Below, one piece after another: positions 10,540 through 23,389 of a stretch of 64,000 nucleotides of DNA. The notes beneath the pieces were generated by a model. It worked only from the letters and a program-made list of their open reading frames with translations. It was not told the origin of the DNA and did not search any database. A program made the position numbers and the translations under genes. How positions within the stretch are numbered: position 1 is the stretch's first letter; each line of letters begins with the position of its first letter. This DNA comes from Rugalucina vietnamica (taxonomy: Eukaryota; Mollusca; Bivalvia; Lucinida; Lucinidae): assembly GCA_964017185.1 (NCBI GenBank), contig OZ024872.1, forward strand, positions 43,344,188 through 43,408,187, in the 5' to 3' direction.

Positions 10540-12283
10540 TCAGTAATGTAAAATTACTGGGGGGCGGGGGACTTAAACCGGCTTTACAGGTGCCTAACCT
10601 CACCCTCATCTTCTGCAGTGGTTCACAACATTTAGTTTTTCGGTCCTTGTGGTGAATCTCTCACTAGTCAATGAATCATCAATTTGAAATCATGATAACC
10701 ACCCTGATGAATCAAAAACGAGGACTCAACAGATTCAGTAAGCTCCCCGACGATGGAGATCCCTGGGCGTCGAATAACTTACTGAAACCCGGAGCAGAAG
10801 AAAAACACCAGTTGAACCCCGGTGGGCCAAGCAACAGACAAGAAGCTCTGGCCCCAATCAACTAAAATGAATAGCTTTATATCGGGGCCATCATAAAGTC
10901 TGACGCCCGACCAACCGGCGTGCAATTAAAGAAGGCAGCATAGCCATCAACCATGATTGGGTTACAAACTAAGCATGCAGACTGTCGCATAACATTCAAG
11001 TCATAACCTATACGTCTGTAACGTGTTATGGTTTTTCTGGAAGATATTTTCAAAATACAAATGACAATATGAACAGCCGAAAACTTACACGGTACTTTGC
11101 ATTCACCATATGCATACTGCCTCCAGTGCAAAGAGCAGCTGTTTCATTTTTATATTGCCTTTTAATATTTTATCTATGAATGAAAATAATTTACAAATAG
11201 CGTATAAAAGAGAAATGTATAAAGTAGCATTTCGATAGTCGTAGGCTGATGGTGGTCGGTAATAAATCAAAATCATCCCCGAGATATGAAATAAGTTGAC
11301 ATGGCCCGCCAAAACCAGCCCTGAAATGTTGACTATATCCTGAATGCTGAAACTCAGTGAGCCACATAGAAACCAACTGCGTGCGATTTCTGGTATGATT
11401 GCTTGCTGATGTGCATGAAAGACTTTGACAACACGTTTTGATTTCTTGTCAATCGATTTGCATGTTTTGTCATGACGTGTGTCATTTTTTTTCTCCTGTC
11501 AGCCATGAAAGCGATCACATGATTTTATTTCGATTTTAGATTCATTTCTATAAAGGCAACATTACCATGTAAACGGGGTAAACCTGTGTCAATTGTAGTA
11601 ACTGTCAATCTTATACTCATCAGCGCTGCTGATATATCAGACCACACGCATAAATTAAACTTTTCAATTTAACTGACGGCAGTCTGTGTATCTGATAAGT
11701 GAAGTTTTGTCGAAGAAAATCTAGCTGCTTTTGAGAAAAGATGCTGCATCTTGCGAAGTTTGACATCGCTTTTGCGCAGTTGGTCCAATAGGAATGCCAG
11801 TCAATAGGGGAAATTATTACCTCCGTACTCAGTTCAATGTGGACCTTTTCGGGTGTAATTTTAGTGCATTAATTTGTGTTGCATTTTGTTTAGTTTTTCA
11901 TTCCTTCAGTTGACAAATGAAGTGCTGATAAGCAATTTCATTTTCTTAGAACAAGAAGTGTCAGGCTAAAAGATAGAAAATCTGTGAGATATCTTTATCA
12001 CCCCACATATTGATGTACCTAACTGAGAGAAAATATTTCCTTAAGCAGAACAGCTCTTAAAGTAAGAATCCTTCTTGCTTTTTATGTAGAATATAAATGA
12101 CCATGTTGTAATTATTACTTCGTGTGGAGCTATTTATTACTTAATTCATTATGACAACGTCCTGCTTCTAATCACAAACCTTGTCATTGCAGCATTCTGT
12201 GTGTATGTGTTTATGTGTATCATTTTGGTTCTGTCTCACTAATTCGTTTCTTATCCTTGTAATTATAGCAAGTAAAAATAGAA
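10540..12283. other. No gene seen
   Basis: Mostly unique AT-rich DNA. It holds a G-rich run at 10559-10571 and small ORFs (for example 10671-10865 plus, 10877-11376 minus) without motif or splice support. Confidence 0.5.
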
Positions 12284-12432
12284 GGACCAGGAATCGATGC
12301 AATTAAATTTAAAGTCCCAACATAGACACCAGGTGGGAAAGAAAATACATAAAACAGCAAATTATTTTCCCGACAACACACACGAAGAGCAAAATGACTA
12401 GCTCTTTCCTAACAAGGTAGCCATTCGGCTAA
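12284..12432 (+). repeat. Interspersed repeat G, copy 1
   Basis: Shares TTAAATTTAAAGTCCCA, GACACCAG, CAAAATGACTAGCTCTTTCC and ACAAGGTAG with 61803-61942, in the same order. Confidence 0.7.
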
Positions 12433-13437
12433 GTCCGGCGAAAGAGAGAGGCAGGCACAATAAACAGTCGTATAATGAAGATAAACCACTTTTCCTGGGA
12501 CACCAACTCACAACGATTACCGTTTTTACTGGGGACAACGCCAAAACCATTTTTCTGTTGCTGCAATAAAGCCAAAACCTCAAATCATGTTTTTGTGCTG
12601 CTGAATTCATTCAGTATTGAGTATACAATACGTATGTTTCAGCTAGGCTATTCACGTCGTTTTAGATCTTCTTCAGGATCAGTCGGTTGGGTGTTGTATT
12701 ATCAGACCTCATATCGTCCCAGGCATTTTTTAAGTTAGCTACCCCCATGTTTGAATACTGAAAGTCAAAAGTAAACGTATCCTCGAATGCGACTGACGTC
12801 ACAATTAATTACCTGAAGATGCTTGCTGTTATGCTATCAAACTAAACACTAATTAACAAATCCCATTTGATGGTAAGAGGTTATACTTAAAACAATTTAT
12901 TTCAATCAATTTAAGCACTCGGAAAAGTGCTTTCGAGAGCAGATCCCATTCATTCTGTAGTATACGTTACAAAATATGGTAATTTTGTTGAGTTTCAAGC
13001 ATGACAGGGTATTGAATCTGGGTAGTTTTATTACGATAGCAATCTTATATTAAGGAAAATGAATGCTATCAACATATGCATCAATGATTATATAGAAGTA
13101 TCTTTGAAAATTATTCTGTTTTATGCTAACATAAACGTGTGTAAATTACAGACATGACATTCAACGCTAATTTTTAATTGCTTGCGTGATTTAAACTGTA
13201 TCTACTTTTTACCCGTTCATTAAAGGCGACCACCCAAGACGAACTTCATCAATAATATAATGAAGTTAAAATGTTGAAAAGGAGCATCAATGCATCGACG
13301 GTACTGTATCAAAACAGTACTTAAATTGTTCGCGCTCGTCCAAAATCTGATATTGCTATTTCCCAAGTAGGGGCGTAACAGCGTCTGAATATGTATATAT
13401 GCTCGTATATATGAGTTTCATGAGTTAGGTCAGATTA
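12433..13437. other. No gene seen
   Basis: AT-rich unique DNA. A CRE-like TGACGTCA lies at 12792-12799. Confidence 0.5.
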
Positions 13438-13556
13438 ACTAGGAGTGTGCTTCTGTAACATGTACTACCTGTTGTCGTGGCGGGCGGATGGGGATCGTCA
13501 GCCATGGACATCAACTCATCTAGGAGTTTGCTAGGTCTCTCAGTACTGGGTAGGGG

Positions 13557-15548
13557 GGGTAGTCTATGAGAATGATGACGAAATTAAGAGGCTTCTTGAA
13601 GACAAGCACCGATTGCACAAGGCACATCAAGATGATACTTGCTCAGAATCCAAGAAAGCAGCCTACACGCAACATTTGTAAGACAGTCCGGCATGCAAGA
13701 TATGTGGCTGTGAAAGAAAACAGAAGAATTTCAGGCTTTTGCGGACAGAAAGGACATGGTGACAACACTTCAAAACACTTCTATAGTGTGCTCAATCGAC
13801 CATCAAGCATCACTGAGGATGCGATCGAAGACTTCCTAAGATAGAGTGCAGTGTTCTGTTAGATGAATTTCCAACCGTCAACCGTCATGGAAACAAGAAA
13901 CGCAGTTCAACAGCTATCATCTGGCAAAGCTCCGGATGCAGATGCAATTCTTGCAAAGGTTTATAAGTCTGGGGGCTACCCATGGCAGAGAAACTGACTA
14001 GGTTGTGTCACTTTATGTGGAGGGAGGAGGCTATCCCACAATAATTTAAGGATGCATCCATAATCCACCTATACAAGCAGAAAGGAAATCATCAAGTCTT
14101 TGTGTGACAACCACAGAGGCATCTCTCTCCTATCAATTACTGGGAAGATACTGACAAAAATTCTGTTGAATCATCTGAATGTTCATCTTGATCAGAAGGG
14201 ACTTATCCCAGAAAGACAATGTGGGTTCAGAAAAGACAGAGGGACAATAGACACGATCTTCACAGCAAGACAGCGTCAGGAGAAATGCTAAGAACAGAAT
14301 GGAGATCTATGCATGACGTGTGTCGACCTCACCAAAGCCGTTTACTGTGGAAAATCATGGCCACGTTTGGCTGTCCTCCCAGATTCGTAGCAATGATGTG
14401 GCAATTTCATGATGGCATACAGGCACTTGTACAAAATGATGGAGAGTTCTGTGAACCCTTTGAGGTTATGAATGGGGTCAAAGAGGACTGTGTTATGGCA
14501 CCAACACTGTTCAGCATGATGTTCATGGATGTCAGGACAGAGACACTGGTTTTCCAATCAGGTACCGTTTTGATGGCAATGTATCGTTGCAAGCCAAATC
14601 TAAGGTGCAGACTGATGTTCTAGATGAGCTCCTCTATGCAAATGATATGGAAAAGATTGGCAGCTCAGAGGCAAAAATCCAAAGAGCCATTGACCAACCA
14701 AGTCTCACAGTCATGTGATAACTATGATCTCACAATCAGCTAAAAACAGACAGAGGTTGTACACCAATCAGCACCTTGAAACCCGTAAAATGAACCAACT
14801 ATCACTGTAAATGGACAAAAACTGAAAGTTGTTGATAGGAAGCACCCTCTCCAGATCAGTGAGCATTGATGATAAGGTCACCGCAAGAATTCCAAAAGCC
14901 AGTGTGGCGTTCGGGTGTCTGGGAGCGAAATGGAACCAAGCTTGACACCCAGCTGTGGTACAGCCAACCTTCTTGTATGCATGTGCGTCCTGGACAGTAT
15001 ACCAACGCCATTCAAAGAGGCTTTACGATTTCCACTTAAGCTGTTTGAGAAAGCTGTTAAAATCAAATGGCAAGACAAGATTCGAGACACAGAGGTCCTG
15101 AAGAAAGCAGGGGCGCAAAGCATGTATACAGTCTTAAAGCTAGCACATGCAGCTAAGATGGACTGGCCGTGTTATAAGAATGCCTGATGAGCGACTTCCA
15201 AAGAAAGTTTCCTATGGAGAATTACAGGAGGGAAAGCGCTCTCAAGGTGGCCAAAAGAAACGCTACAAAGACATCCTCAAAGCCTCTCTGAAGGTTTTCG
15301 ACATACCAATAGGGTCTTGGGAACCGACTGCACAGGAGCGATCAAAGTGGCGAGGTCTCATCAACAAAGTAGCAGCATTCTATGAAGAAAAGAGAATCTA
15401 TGAAGCTGAAAGAAAGCGCAGAGAATGCAAAACTAAGACCAATGGACCACCAACAGATTGCCTGACATTGACTTGCTCTACTTGCAACCGGCAGTTTAGA
15501 GCTAGAATTGGCCTAGTCAGCCATCAAAGAACTCACCAACACATATGA
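13557..15548 (+). pseudogene. Degenerate LINE (non-LTR retrotransposon) reverse transcriptase
   Basis: Translation in changing frames gives an ordered LINE ORF2. First comes a linker (about 13565-13850), then an RT block with DNHRGISLLSITGKILTKIL and GFRKDRGTIDTIF (14105-14275). Next come the KIMATFGCPPRF/GVKEDCVMAPTLFSMMF block (14350-14525) and a degraded catalytic motif LLYAND (14629-14646) where YADD is expected. The last part is a conserved C-terminal region (14900-15548) ending in CSTCNRQF...HQRTH, a C2-H2 zinc-knuckle type end. Many frameshifts and stops occur and the endonuclease is missing, so it is dead. The type resembles LINEs often annotated as jockey-like or 'craniofacial development protein 2-like'; the clade was not determined. 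Confidence 0.9.
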
Positions 15549-16239
15549 GCCCTATTCAAGAAATAACGATGGTCATTCTCGTTCACTAGTGACAGACGAA
15601 CGATCATATGAGTTTCATATTCTGAATACTGGTATGTACGAGTTTCATTCTAAATTCGTTCAAATCCAGATTAAACAAGTGTTGGAAAGGGCGCCCATAC
15701 AAGGTCTATCCAAGGTTTTACACCCCGGGCGAAAGAATGCAAAGGAGAATCAATAAACCGGAATGGAGCTGTCTACAGACGTCTTCGGGCCTGGAAGGAC
15801 GTCCACTACAAGGTAGAGAGGATACCATTTGGCGAAGAAAAGGAATACAAACAGTCAACTCCGCTTCAAAATGAAATCGAAAGAAGAAAATCAAATTGTG
15901 ATTTTCAAAATTCAATAATCCCAAGAGCTTTTTTGTCCAATGTTCTACTTGAGTATTCCTGTAAATGTAAATACATATGAAAGGACTTGAGCAGTATAAA
16001 AATGTAAGAAATCAACATCAAAAGAAGTCCGGACGGTCTTGACTAAAGCCGTGTAAACGTTTTAACAGATGGACCTTAGGTAACATAGGATGGTGATCAA
16101 AGGCAGCCTATACGAAGGAAAAAAAAAACAGTCCAAACACCAAACATGTAAGGGGAAATGAATCAACATTCAAATAGCTATTACTGTGGTGTCAGTGCCT
16201 AGCCTAGAAAAAGTAAAATCGAAAAAGGTACAAACACTC
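15549..16239. other. Spacer between two LINE fragments, no gene seen
   Basis: Starts with the probable LINE 3' tail (TATGAGTTTCATATTCTG near 15607). The rest is unassigned. Confidence 0.45.
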
Positions 16240-16690
16240 TATGTTGAAGTCCTTCAGTGAGAGGTTTAGGGTGTCTTTGTAGCGTTTTGTTTTTTATTCA
16301 CTTTTTTCTGATCGCTTTGGGTGCGCTTTCCCTCCGGTAGATCTAATTCTCCATAGAAAAGTTTCTTTGGAAGTCGCTAATCAAGTATTCTTATAACATG
16401 GCATGTCCATCTCAGCTGTGCTAGTTTTAAGACCGTCTGCATGCTTTGCATCCCTGTCTTCTTTAGGACCTCTGTGTCTGGGATCTTGTCTTGTCACTTG
16501 ATTTTTAACAAACTAAAATCTCTTTGCATGGCGTTGGTATACTGCCAAGGTTTCACATGCGTATAAGGGGGTTGGCAGTACCACAGCATTTGTAGACTTT
16601 CAGCTTGATGTCAAGCTTCATTTCATTTCGCCCCCAGACATTTGCACGGACCACCATTGGCTTTGGCAGCAAAGCAGTAGGTACAATTAA
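16240..16690 (-). pseudogene. Second LINE 3' fragment, inverted
   Basis: The reverse complement matches the 14930-15300 part of the LINE. It includes counterparts of GAAGAC/AAAGCATGC, AGACACAGAGGTCCT, TTCCAAAGAAAC and ACAAAGACACCCTAAACC. It is truncated at both ends with stops, and is in the opposite orientation to the larger fragment 690 bp away. Confidence 0.82.
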
Positions 16691-17017
16691 AAGCCCTTAA
16701 AATGAGAATAGAAGGCAAACTGTAAATGAATGAACTCAGTAACGGATAGGAATATGTACATTTGATGAGTTCATCTGAAAATGAAAGCAGATGTCACATA
16801 CTATAACGGAATGAAATGCAAAACTCAGTAACAGGCTTAAAACGAATCATTACTTACTGGAAACGGATGGAAATGTCCCTTTTTGGTAAAGTTTCTAAAA
16901 AAAATCAAAAGTAAAGGCAACGCTAATAAAAGGGTCCGATACCGCCAGAGCCGTCTGCGACTACTAGTGCGTAAAGGCTCTCTGTGCGACAAGAAGGTTT
17001 GGGCACTGGACATTGTT
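16691..17017. other. No gene seen
   Basis: Stretch between the LINE fragment and repeat C. The ORF at 16883-17125 overlaps the repeat start and is not supported. Confidence 0.45.
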
Positions 17018-18775
17018 AGCTCACCGAAGTCTCACAAGGTGAGCTTAAAGGATGTCCATGCTCCGTCGTCCGTCCGTCGTCCGTCGTCGTCGTCCGTCCA
17101 CAATTTCAAAGATCTTCTCTTCTGAAACCGGTTGGCCAATCAAAGCCAAACTTCATCCTTAGGAAGGGGGGACGAAAGTTTATATAAATGGTTCAGGTCA
17201 CATGACCAAGATGGCCGCCATGCCCATATATGGTAAAAACCATAAAAAATCTTCTTCTCTGGAACCGGTGGACCAATTTCAGCGAAACTTATTATGTAGC
17301 ATCGGGGACTCTGGCCCATCATATTTTATATAAATCATGAGCTTGGGTTGGCCTTGACCTATTTTATGGCAAGGTCAATTTTGGTTACATAGGCGATTCA
17401 ATGGTAAAAAAAAAAGTGAAAGCGTTGAATTTTTTTCAGGAAGTTTTGAAGCCTATGACCTGAAAGTTGGTAGATACAGACAACATGTTGAGTCAATGAA
17501 GTGTTGTGAGTATTAAAGGTCAAGGTCATTTCTTGACCTTGGCCAAAGGTCAGTTACAAATTAAATGTTAAATTTAATTTTCTCAGTAACCGCTTGACCA
17601 ATCAAAGCCATATTTCATATGTATATAGTATCCTTTGGATGGGGGAACAAAAATTTATATAAATGGTCAAGGTCACATGACCAAGATGGCCGCCATGGCT
17701 ATAAATAGCAAAAACCTTTAAAATCTTCTTCTCCAGAACCAGAAGGCCTATGATTTTGAAACTTGGCATGAAGCATCAGAGGGAGGAGCTATACAATATT
17801 TTTTATATATCATGACCCTTGGATGACCTTGACGTATTTTAAGGCAAGGTCAACATAGGTCGCCCATGCATTTGAATGGGGAAAATTGTGAAAATGTCAT
17901 TTGAAGGGAAAAACTTTATGGAAAAGGGCAAATGGACTGAAGATTTATGATTCAGAAAAAAAAGGAACCCAGGGGCAGGTCTGCCCCCACCCCGGGGCAA
18001 TATACATGTATATTACCATAATATTTAAAGATCTTCTTCTCTGAAACCGCTTGGCCAATCAAATCCAAACTTCATATGGAGCATTCTTAGGAAGGGAGAA
18101 CGAAAGTTATATAAATGATCAAGGTCACATTGCTATAAATAGCAAAAACCTTTAAACATCTTCTTCTCTTGGTATGAAGCATCAGGCAATGGAGCTCTGC
18201 AAAGTTTGTATAAATCATGGCCTTCGGATGACCTTGATCTATTTTACGGCAAGGTCAACATAGGTTGCCAATGCATTTGAATGGGGAAATTTAGTAAAAT
18301 GTTATAACGAACGTAAATGGGGGGAAACTTGCTGGGAGTATGCAAATGGACAGAAGATTTATGGTTATGAAAAAAAAATGTCCTCAGAGGGGTTGTCTGC
18401 CCCTGTCCCGGTGCTATATACGTGATTATGACCATAATATTTAAACATCTTCTCTGAAACCGCCTGGCCAATCAAAGCCAAACATTAAGTGGAGCATTGT
18501 TAAGAAAGGGGAGTGAAAGTAAATGGTCCAGGTCACATAACCAAGATGGCCGCCATGGCTTTAAATAGTAAAAACCATTATAAATCTTCTTCTTCAGAAC
18601 CGGAAGACCTATGATTTTGAAACTTAGCCTTAAGCATCAATGTATACAGCTTTACAAAGTTTGTATAAATCATGACCCTGGGATGGCCTTGACCTATTTT
18701 ACGGCAAGGTCAGCTTAGGTTGCGTATCCCAGTTCTCAGGTGAGCGTTTACAGGACCATTTGGCCCTCTTGTTTA
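17018..18775 (+). repeat. Interspersed repeat C, copy 3, multi-unit block
   Basis: Starts AGCTCACCGAAGTCTCACAA with a (GTCC)n-type tract (17066-17100) and ends CTCAGGTGAGCGTTTACAGG-ACCATTTGGCC. Four units at about 430-470 bp spacing, each with AACCGGTTGGCCAATCAAAGCC-like, GGTCACATGACC, GATGGCCGCCATG and ATGACCTTGACCTATTTTA segments. Non-coding. Confidence 0.88.
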
Positions 18776-19011
18776 GTAGGAAGGAAAAATAACGAAAAGA
18801 ATGCGAAAATGATTTATTTCTGTACCAGTAGCTGTTTACAATTATTTCGTAAAAATAAAGTAATAAAAAACGAAGAAGTTTGTAACATGATAATGGTAGA
18901 ATGGGCATCAGAAAAAGTATGTTCGATATATTCACGCGTGTTATCTTTACGCATGTTCGTGACATTAAAGCACATATCATGACTACATTAATTGTTTTAC
19001 GGACAATTATA

Positions 19012-19214
19012 TGAGCCGCCTCATGGGAAAACCAACAATCTGCATAGGCGAAAACAAAGGCGCAGATCAGCTTCGCGGTAACCCGGATAGTAAAATTCCT
19101 CCTCTACTTAACTCCAAAATTTCAAGCTTCTAGCCTGCTTCTGTAGCTGTACAGGCCAGTTTGTGTCAGACCTGTTCGGAAACCACATTGTTGGTTTTTC
19201 CACGAGGTGGCTCA
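19012..19214 (+). mobile_element. MITE A copy 4, one hairpin arm deleted
   Basis: Intact ends TGAGCCGCC...GTGGCTCA and body, but the sequence jumps from GATCAGCTTCGCGGTAAC straight to CCGGATAG, so the second hairpin arm is missing. Deletion at a hairpin centre fits replication slippage. Confidence 0.88.
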
Positions 19215-19469
19215 TATTTTGACTGGATAGGTTCCTGGGCGTGTACATTTAAATGAAATCAACACTGTGAGAATCAGCTCCAAGGAAGTGTTTTTCAAAC
19301 ACAAATTATATATTTAAAATCTTATATTATGTTAAATGTGTATTATTATTTCGAATATTGTGGATGTCGCATCATTAAAATATAATTGTATCAGAAACTG
19401 ATATTTTTTAGGGTTAAAAACTTTTAAGTTTTAAATGGAAATATATCTCAAATACTCTTTGCTTAAGCC

Positions 19470-20060
19470 CCGTTTTGTGCGTAAAATTCTCAGCAAAATT
19501 AAAGTTTTAGGTTTTTTTTTTATCAAAGCAGTAGACTACAATTGACTCCTCCGCCAGCAAGGTATAGCCACGCCCACCCCTATTTCCTTAGACAAACATT
19601 GTGTTTTTGCACCTGTATTTACCTGTAAAAAGCACGTGTTGGTTTGTTTGTCTAACCCACGTGTTGGTCAACCGTCATTGACCGTTAGCTAATGTGCAGA
19701 TTTGAATGGTCAATATAAAATGAATATTAATGATGGGTGGTTTTACGGAGGACTCAATTACTCCTCTAAACTTCCTGAAATTAACACCTACACGTTTATT
19801 TTTGTCACTGACAGTCGACACCTTGCTTATCACTTCCTTATAAGGAAGAAACAAAGTATGTACATTAAATTTTGTATTAACTAAGGAGCCTATAGGCTCC
19901 TGCTAAATACAGAATGACTGGCATTTTGAGACAGCTAAAATGTACTAGTTCTGGGGTAGAAAAATATCTGACAGGCATACATGGGGATATGCTTGTCTGC
20001 TGGGTCAAAAACATTTTCCTTCATTTATTGCAGACTGGTGAACCTGGCACTGTTCTTATT
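19470..20060 (-). repeat. Interspersed element D, minus copy
   Basis: Inverted relative to 9311-10072, sharing ATTCTCAGCAAAAT, TCACTGACAGTCGACACC, TTATCACTTCC, CATTTTGAGACAGCTAAAAT and GGGATATGCTTGTCTG. It has an extra segment (19540-19790) absent from the other copy. Confidence 0.65.
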
Positions 20061-20261
20061 ATTGTGCTACGACTAACTTTAAATTTATTCTGTCAATTAA
20101 TCATGTACCTGAGCTGCCAACTCCTCAATGCTTTATATCAGCGCACCGTCTTTATCAAATTCTAAGTCTTCAACCAGAATGCATCTATACCGTCAACACT
20201 ACCACTTACCATCCGAACGGCAATGAATAATATGAAAGTGATGCATTCTATAAACTGAAAA

Positions 20262-20400
20262 CGTAGAAAACAAAGGCGCAGATCAGTTGTACAGTAACTA
20301 AACAGCTTATCAGCGCTTTTGATTTCACTTAATTTACGGATAGTACAATCCCTGGTTGGGTCGGAAACCAGGAAGACCGATTTTCTCGCGTCGCGGCTCA
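20262..20400 (+). mobile_element. MITE A copy 5, left-truncated
   Basis: Begins within GAAAACAAAGGCGCAGATCAG and retains a decayed hairpin, then an internal deletion. It ends TTTTCTCGCGTCGCGGCTCA. Confidence 0.75.
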
Positions 20401-20401
20401 A

Positions 20402-21021
20402 TTTGTATGCACCGGAGTCAGTCCGGTTGTTATTCATCTCGGTCGAATACCGATGACTCCATAGAGAAGAAGCACGACTTTGTCATTCAGTAGATTCCCT
20501 GCTGCAATGTTATTCATATGTTAACGTTTCAGATGTAATTTATGCTTCCATGTTGGTCCGTTTTTACGGCCGATAAGCATGGAAATATAGTCGTACGGGA
20601 AGCAACAAAACACGAAATTTAAACAAAACACGAACTTCAAGCTGTGACCACTGCAGGAATTGACTCGGTGTTTAGTTACGGATTCTGTTTCGCGGCGGTG
20701 AAAAATATATATCGGGATGTCATTTCGTGATTTATTAAATTCTGTCTGGTTAAAATACATTTTTAACAAGTTTTATTCTATTTTTATTGCATATCATATG
20801 ACTCAATCGGTGGCAGGCTTGTCAGTTTGGTACTAAAGTTCTACATACGCACCTGGGGTGGCAATAAAATTCAAAAACATTTTAATTTTACGTCAGAAAA
20901 AAAAAGAATTTAGGATTTGTTACCATTTGTCAGAACACTTTTTGCACTTGTAAGAGTCAGGTCAAATGCTAGGTCTATTAGGAACTTAACTATGCTATTT
21001 TAACCTTAATAGAGTTAGGCT
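20402..21021. other. No gene seen
   Basis: AT-rich. The 82-codon minus ORF at 20521-20769 has no recognisable domain. Confidence 0.5.
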
Positions 21022-21404
21022 GTCGTCACCAGGAAAATCCATTTGGGTGAGTCCACATTCATTTAAGGGGTATCAGGTGTGATTTTAAAATCTTATTTCG
21101 CATTCCGATGAAATTCCTCCTAATAAAAACATCTGGGGCTATCCTGTTTGTCTATGTCCCATCGATAGGACATCAGATCTAGGCATATATGAGTTAATAT
21201 CTCATTTAAGCCTGTTGTCCTTTTTATGGGACATATGCAAACAGCATAGCCACAGATGTGACGCCGCAGAACACGGCGTCACATCTGGGGCTATTCGGTT
21301 TGCATCTAAGAGGAATTTCATAGAAAAATGGAATAAAATTTTAAAATCACCCTAAAATGATAGTGGATTAACCCATATGATAATGATCGGCAAGTTCATT
21401 CGTC
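21022..21404. mobile_element. Family E inverted-repeat element, full copy
   Basis: Terminal inverted repeats: left TTTGGGTGAGTCCACATTC and right, reverse-complemented, GGGTTAATCCACTATC, each followed inward by GGTGTGATTTTAAAAT-like sequence. It contains an internal hairpin CAGATGTGACGCCG...CGGCGTCACATCTG (21252-21289) and flanking TTTGTCTATGTCCCAT / ATGGGACATATGCAAA arms. Non-coding MITE-like element. Confidence 0.8.
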
Positions 21405-21728
21405 ACGAAAGGGTTAAACGGTCGTTGCCGACTCTGTCATGGTGTAAAACAATCCCAGTGGGGCAGATGGACACGCTGATCTTCATCTAAGTAATTAATT
21501 AACATCTGCAAGCGTCTGATTAACCCTCGTTATTAAGACAAATATGGCAACAAATGAAACACAAACTAGCCTTATTGAAAGGAAAATTCGATGTTATCAA
21601 TTATGTGAGCAAATAATGTCCGTCCTAATTGTCAACAGAGGGAAAAACAATCTGTTTGACCACGGTACAGTTTGTTAATCGATTAATCGATAACGGTCGC
21701 ATCCTCGGGAACGGGCAAACGGGTATAT

Positions 21729-21956
21729 CATCAGGAAAACGTGTCCGTGCAATGAATACCCCTTCAACCCCACTTTTATATAGAAAAAGTGGGGTATGCC
21801 TATTTTTCTTATTTTTGCTTCAAAACATAGATTGTGGGTAACCACAATCTATGTTTTGAGCAAAAATAAGAAAAATATCAAGATTATTGTGGCAAAATTT
21901 TTAATTTTTACAGCTAAAAAAATCTCTGTATATTGCATGGGCATGTTTTCGTAATG
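21729..21956 (+). mobile_element. MITE B copy 1
   Basis: Ends CATCAGGAAAACGTGTCCG and GGGCATGTTTTCGTAATG are inverted repeats. Body: AACCCCACTTTTATATAG, CTTATTTTTGC, AAAACATAGATTGTGGGT. The central GAACCGCCTCGG hairpin is collapsed to ATTGTGGGTAACCACAAT. Non-autonomous, no coding capacity. Confidence 0.88.
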
Positions 21957-22854
21957 TAGCGTTCGTAAGCATTTGAGTGGTGGCTAGAGCTGTCCTATAT
22001 CTGGCAAGTTGTAGTGGTTAAAACTTGAAAAACATATTATCAATTTAAGCAAGAAAAGTTTTTTAATATCATAATATACAGTATATATAATAATATTTGT
22101 CAGTAGGTAAGTAGTTTTGTTAGTAGTTTAAGTATGTTAACTTGCATTTTCCCCTCCTCATTTTAGGAGCAATTTAGCTGATGACATGTTTCAAAACTGC
22201 CTAGTTGAATATTAAAAGTTGTGAAAGTACAAAAACATTTCGAAGCGAAGTGAAGTGAACGTCTTTATGGCCATCTATATCAACATATACAACATTTGAA
22301 TTTACATTTTAAGCCATACACAATGAAACACAACATTGTAGCACCCAGGCTAGATACAGACCCAAAACGTTAAAACATCGTATTTGGCAATTGTTTGTAG
22401 TATCTATATAGTATCAATAAGCCAAAATTAATATACATGTAGTTATATGAGTTGTTTGCTTGTGTTTTTTTTATAATTTGTTTTTCAAATTTAGTTTCTT
22501 TCTTTTTTCTTTTTCTTTAATTGAAGAAAATTTTGCGTGACAGACATTCATAACTTGTTTGTGAAATAATTCCAAATTGAAAATCTGTGTGAGAAGAAAG
22601 AAATTTGGAAACCTGATATAGCCATTAACTATTAGTTATTTTACTACATTTGCTTCAGAGATTTTATGAGTTTGTTTCTTTTTAAATGATCAAGGAATCG
22701 TACAATATGTGGCCCAACTTTGTCCATTTAGTTACATGTGAACGTTACACATTTCTCGGAAATAACCTCTGTTGATATCTTCGTTAAATATTAAGAAGGA
22801 TCATCTTCGAGTGATATTTTTGCAATCTTGAGCCAGAACGGAAAAGGAAATACG
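21957..22854. other. No gene seen
   Basis: AT-rich unique DNA leading into the 40-bp minisatellite. No exon-like feature. Confidence 0.5.
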
Positions 22855-23265
22855 TAGCACATTTCTCCTTACTGAGTATAAGAAAGTTATCTGAATGTAC
22901 ATTCTCCTTACTCTGAATAAGAAAGTTATCTGAATGTACATTTTTCCTTACTGTGAATAAGAAAGTTATCTGAATGTACATTTCTCCCTACTGTGAATAA
23001 GAAGGTTATCTGAATGTACATTTCTCCATACTATGTATAAGAAAGTTATCTGAATGTACATTTCCTCCTTACTGTATAAAAGAAAGTTATCTGAATATAC
23101 ATTTCACATTACTGTGTATAAGACAGTTATCTGAATACACATTTCTCCTTTCTGTGTATGATAAAGTTATCTGAATGTACATTTCTCTTTACTGTGTATA
23201 AGAAATTTATCTGAATGTACATTTCTCCTTCCTGTGTTTAAGAAGGTTATCTGAATGTACATTCC
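22855..23265. repeat. 40-bp minisatellite array 1
   Basis: About ten copies of a 40-bp unit with CTGTGTATAAGAAAGTTATC and TGAATGTACATTTCTCCTTA. The short minus ORF here is a translation of the repeat. Confidence 0.92.
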
Positions 23266-23375
23266 TCCTTATAGACTTGCTCCCGTTGTATGTTCATTAT
23301 GTTTTACCTCTATACTGTTTACAAAGAAAAATAAACAGAATAAGACTTTTTCTATCAGAGAGCTATCTTTCTCAT
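23266..23375. repeat. Satellite-flank block X, copy 1
   Basis: Contains TATAGACTTGCTCCCGTTGT, ATGTTTTACCTCTATACTGT and AAAAATAAACAGAAT. It recurs at 23625-23735 with about 90 percent identity by eye. Confidence 0.85.
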
Positions 23376-23389
23376 ATTTACATTTACAT

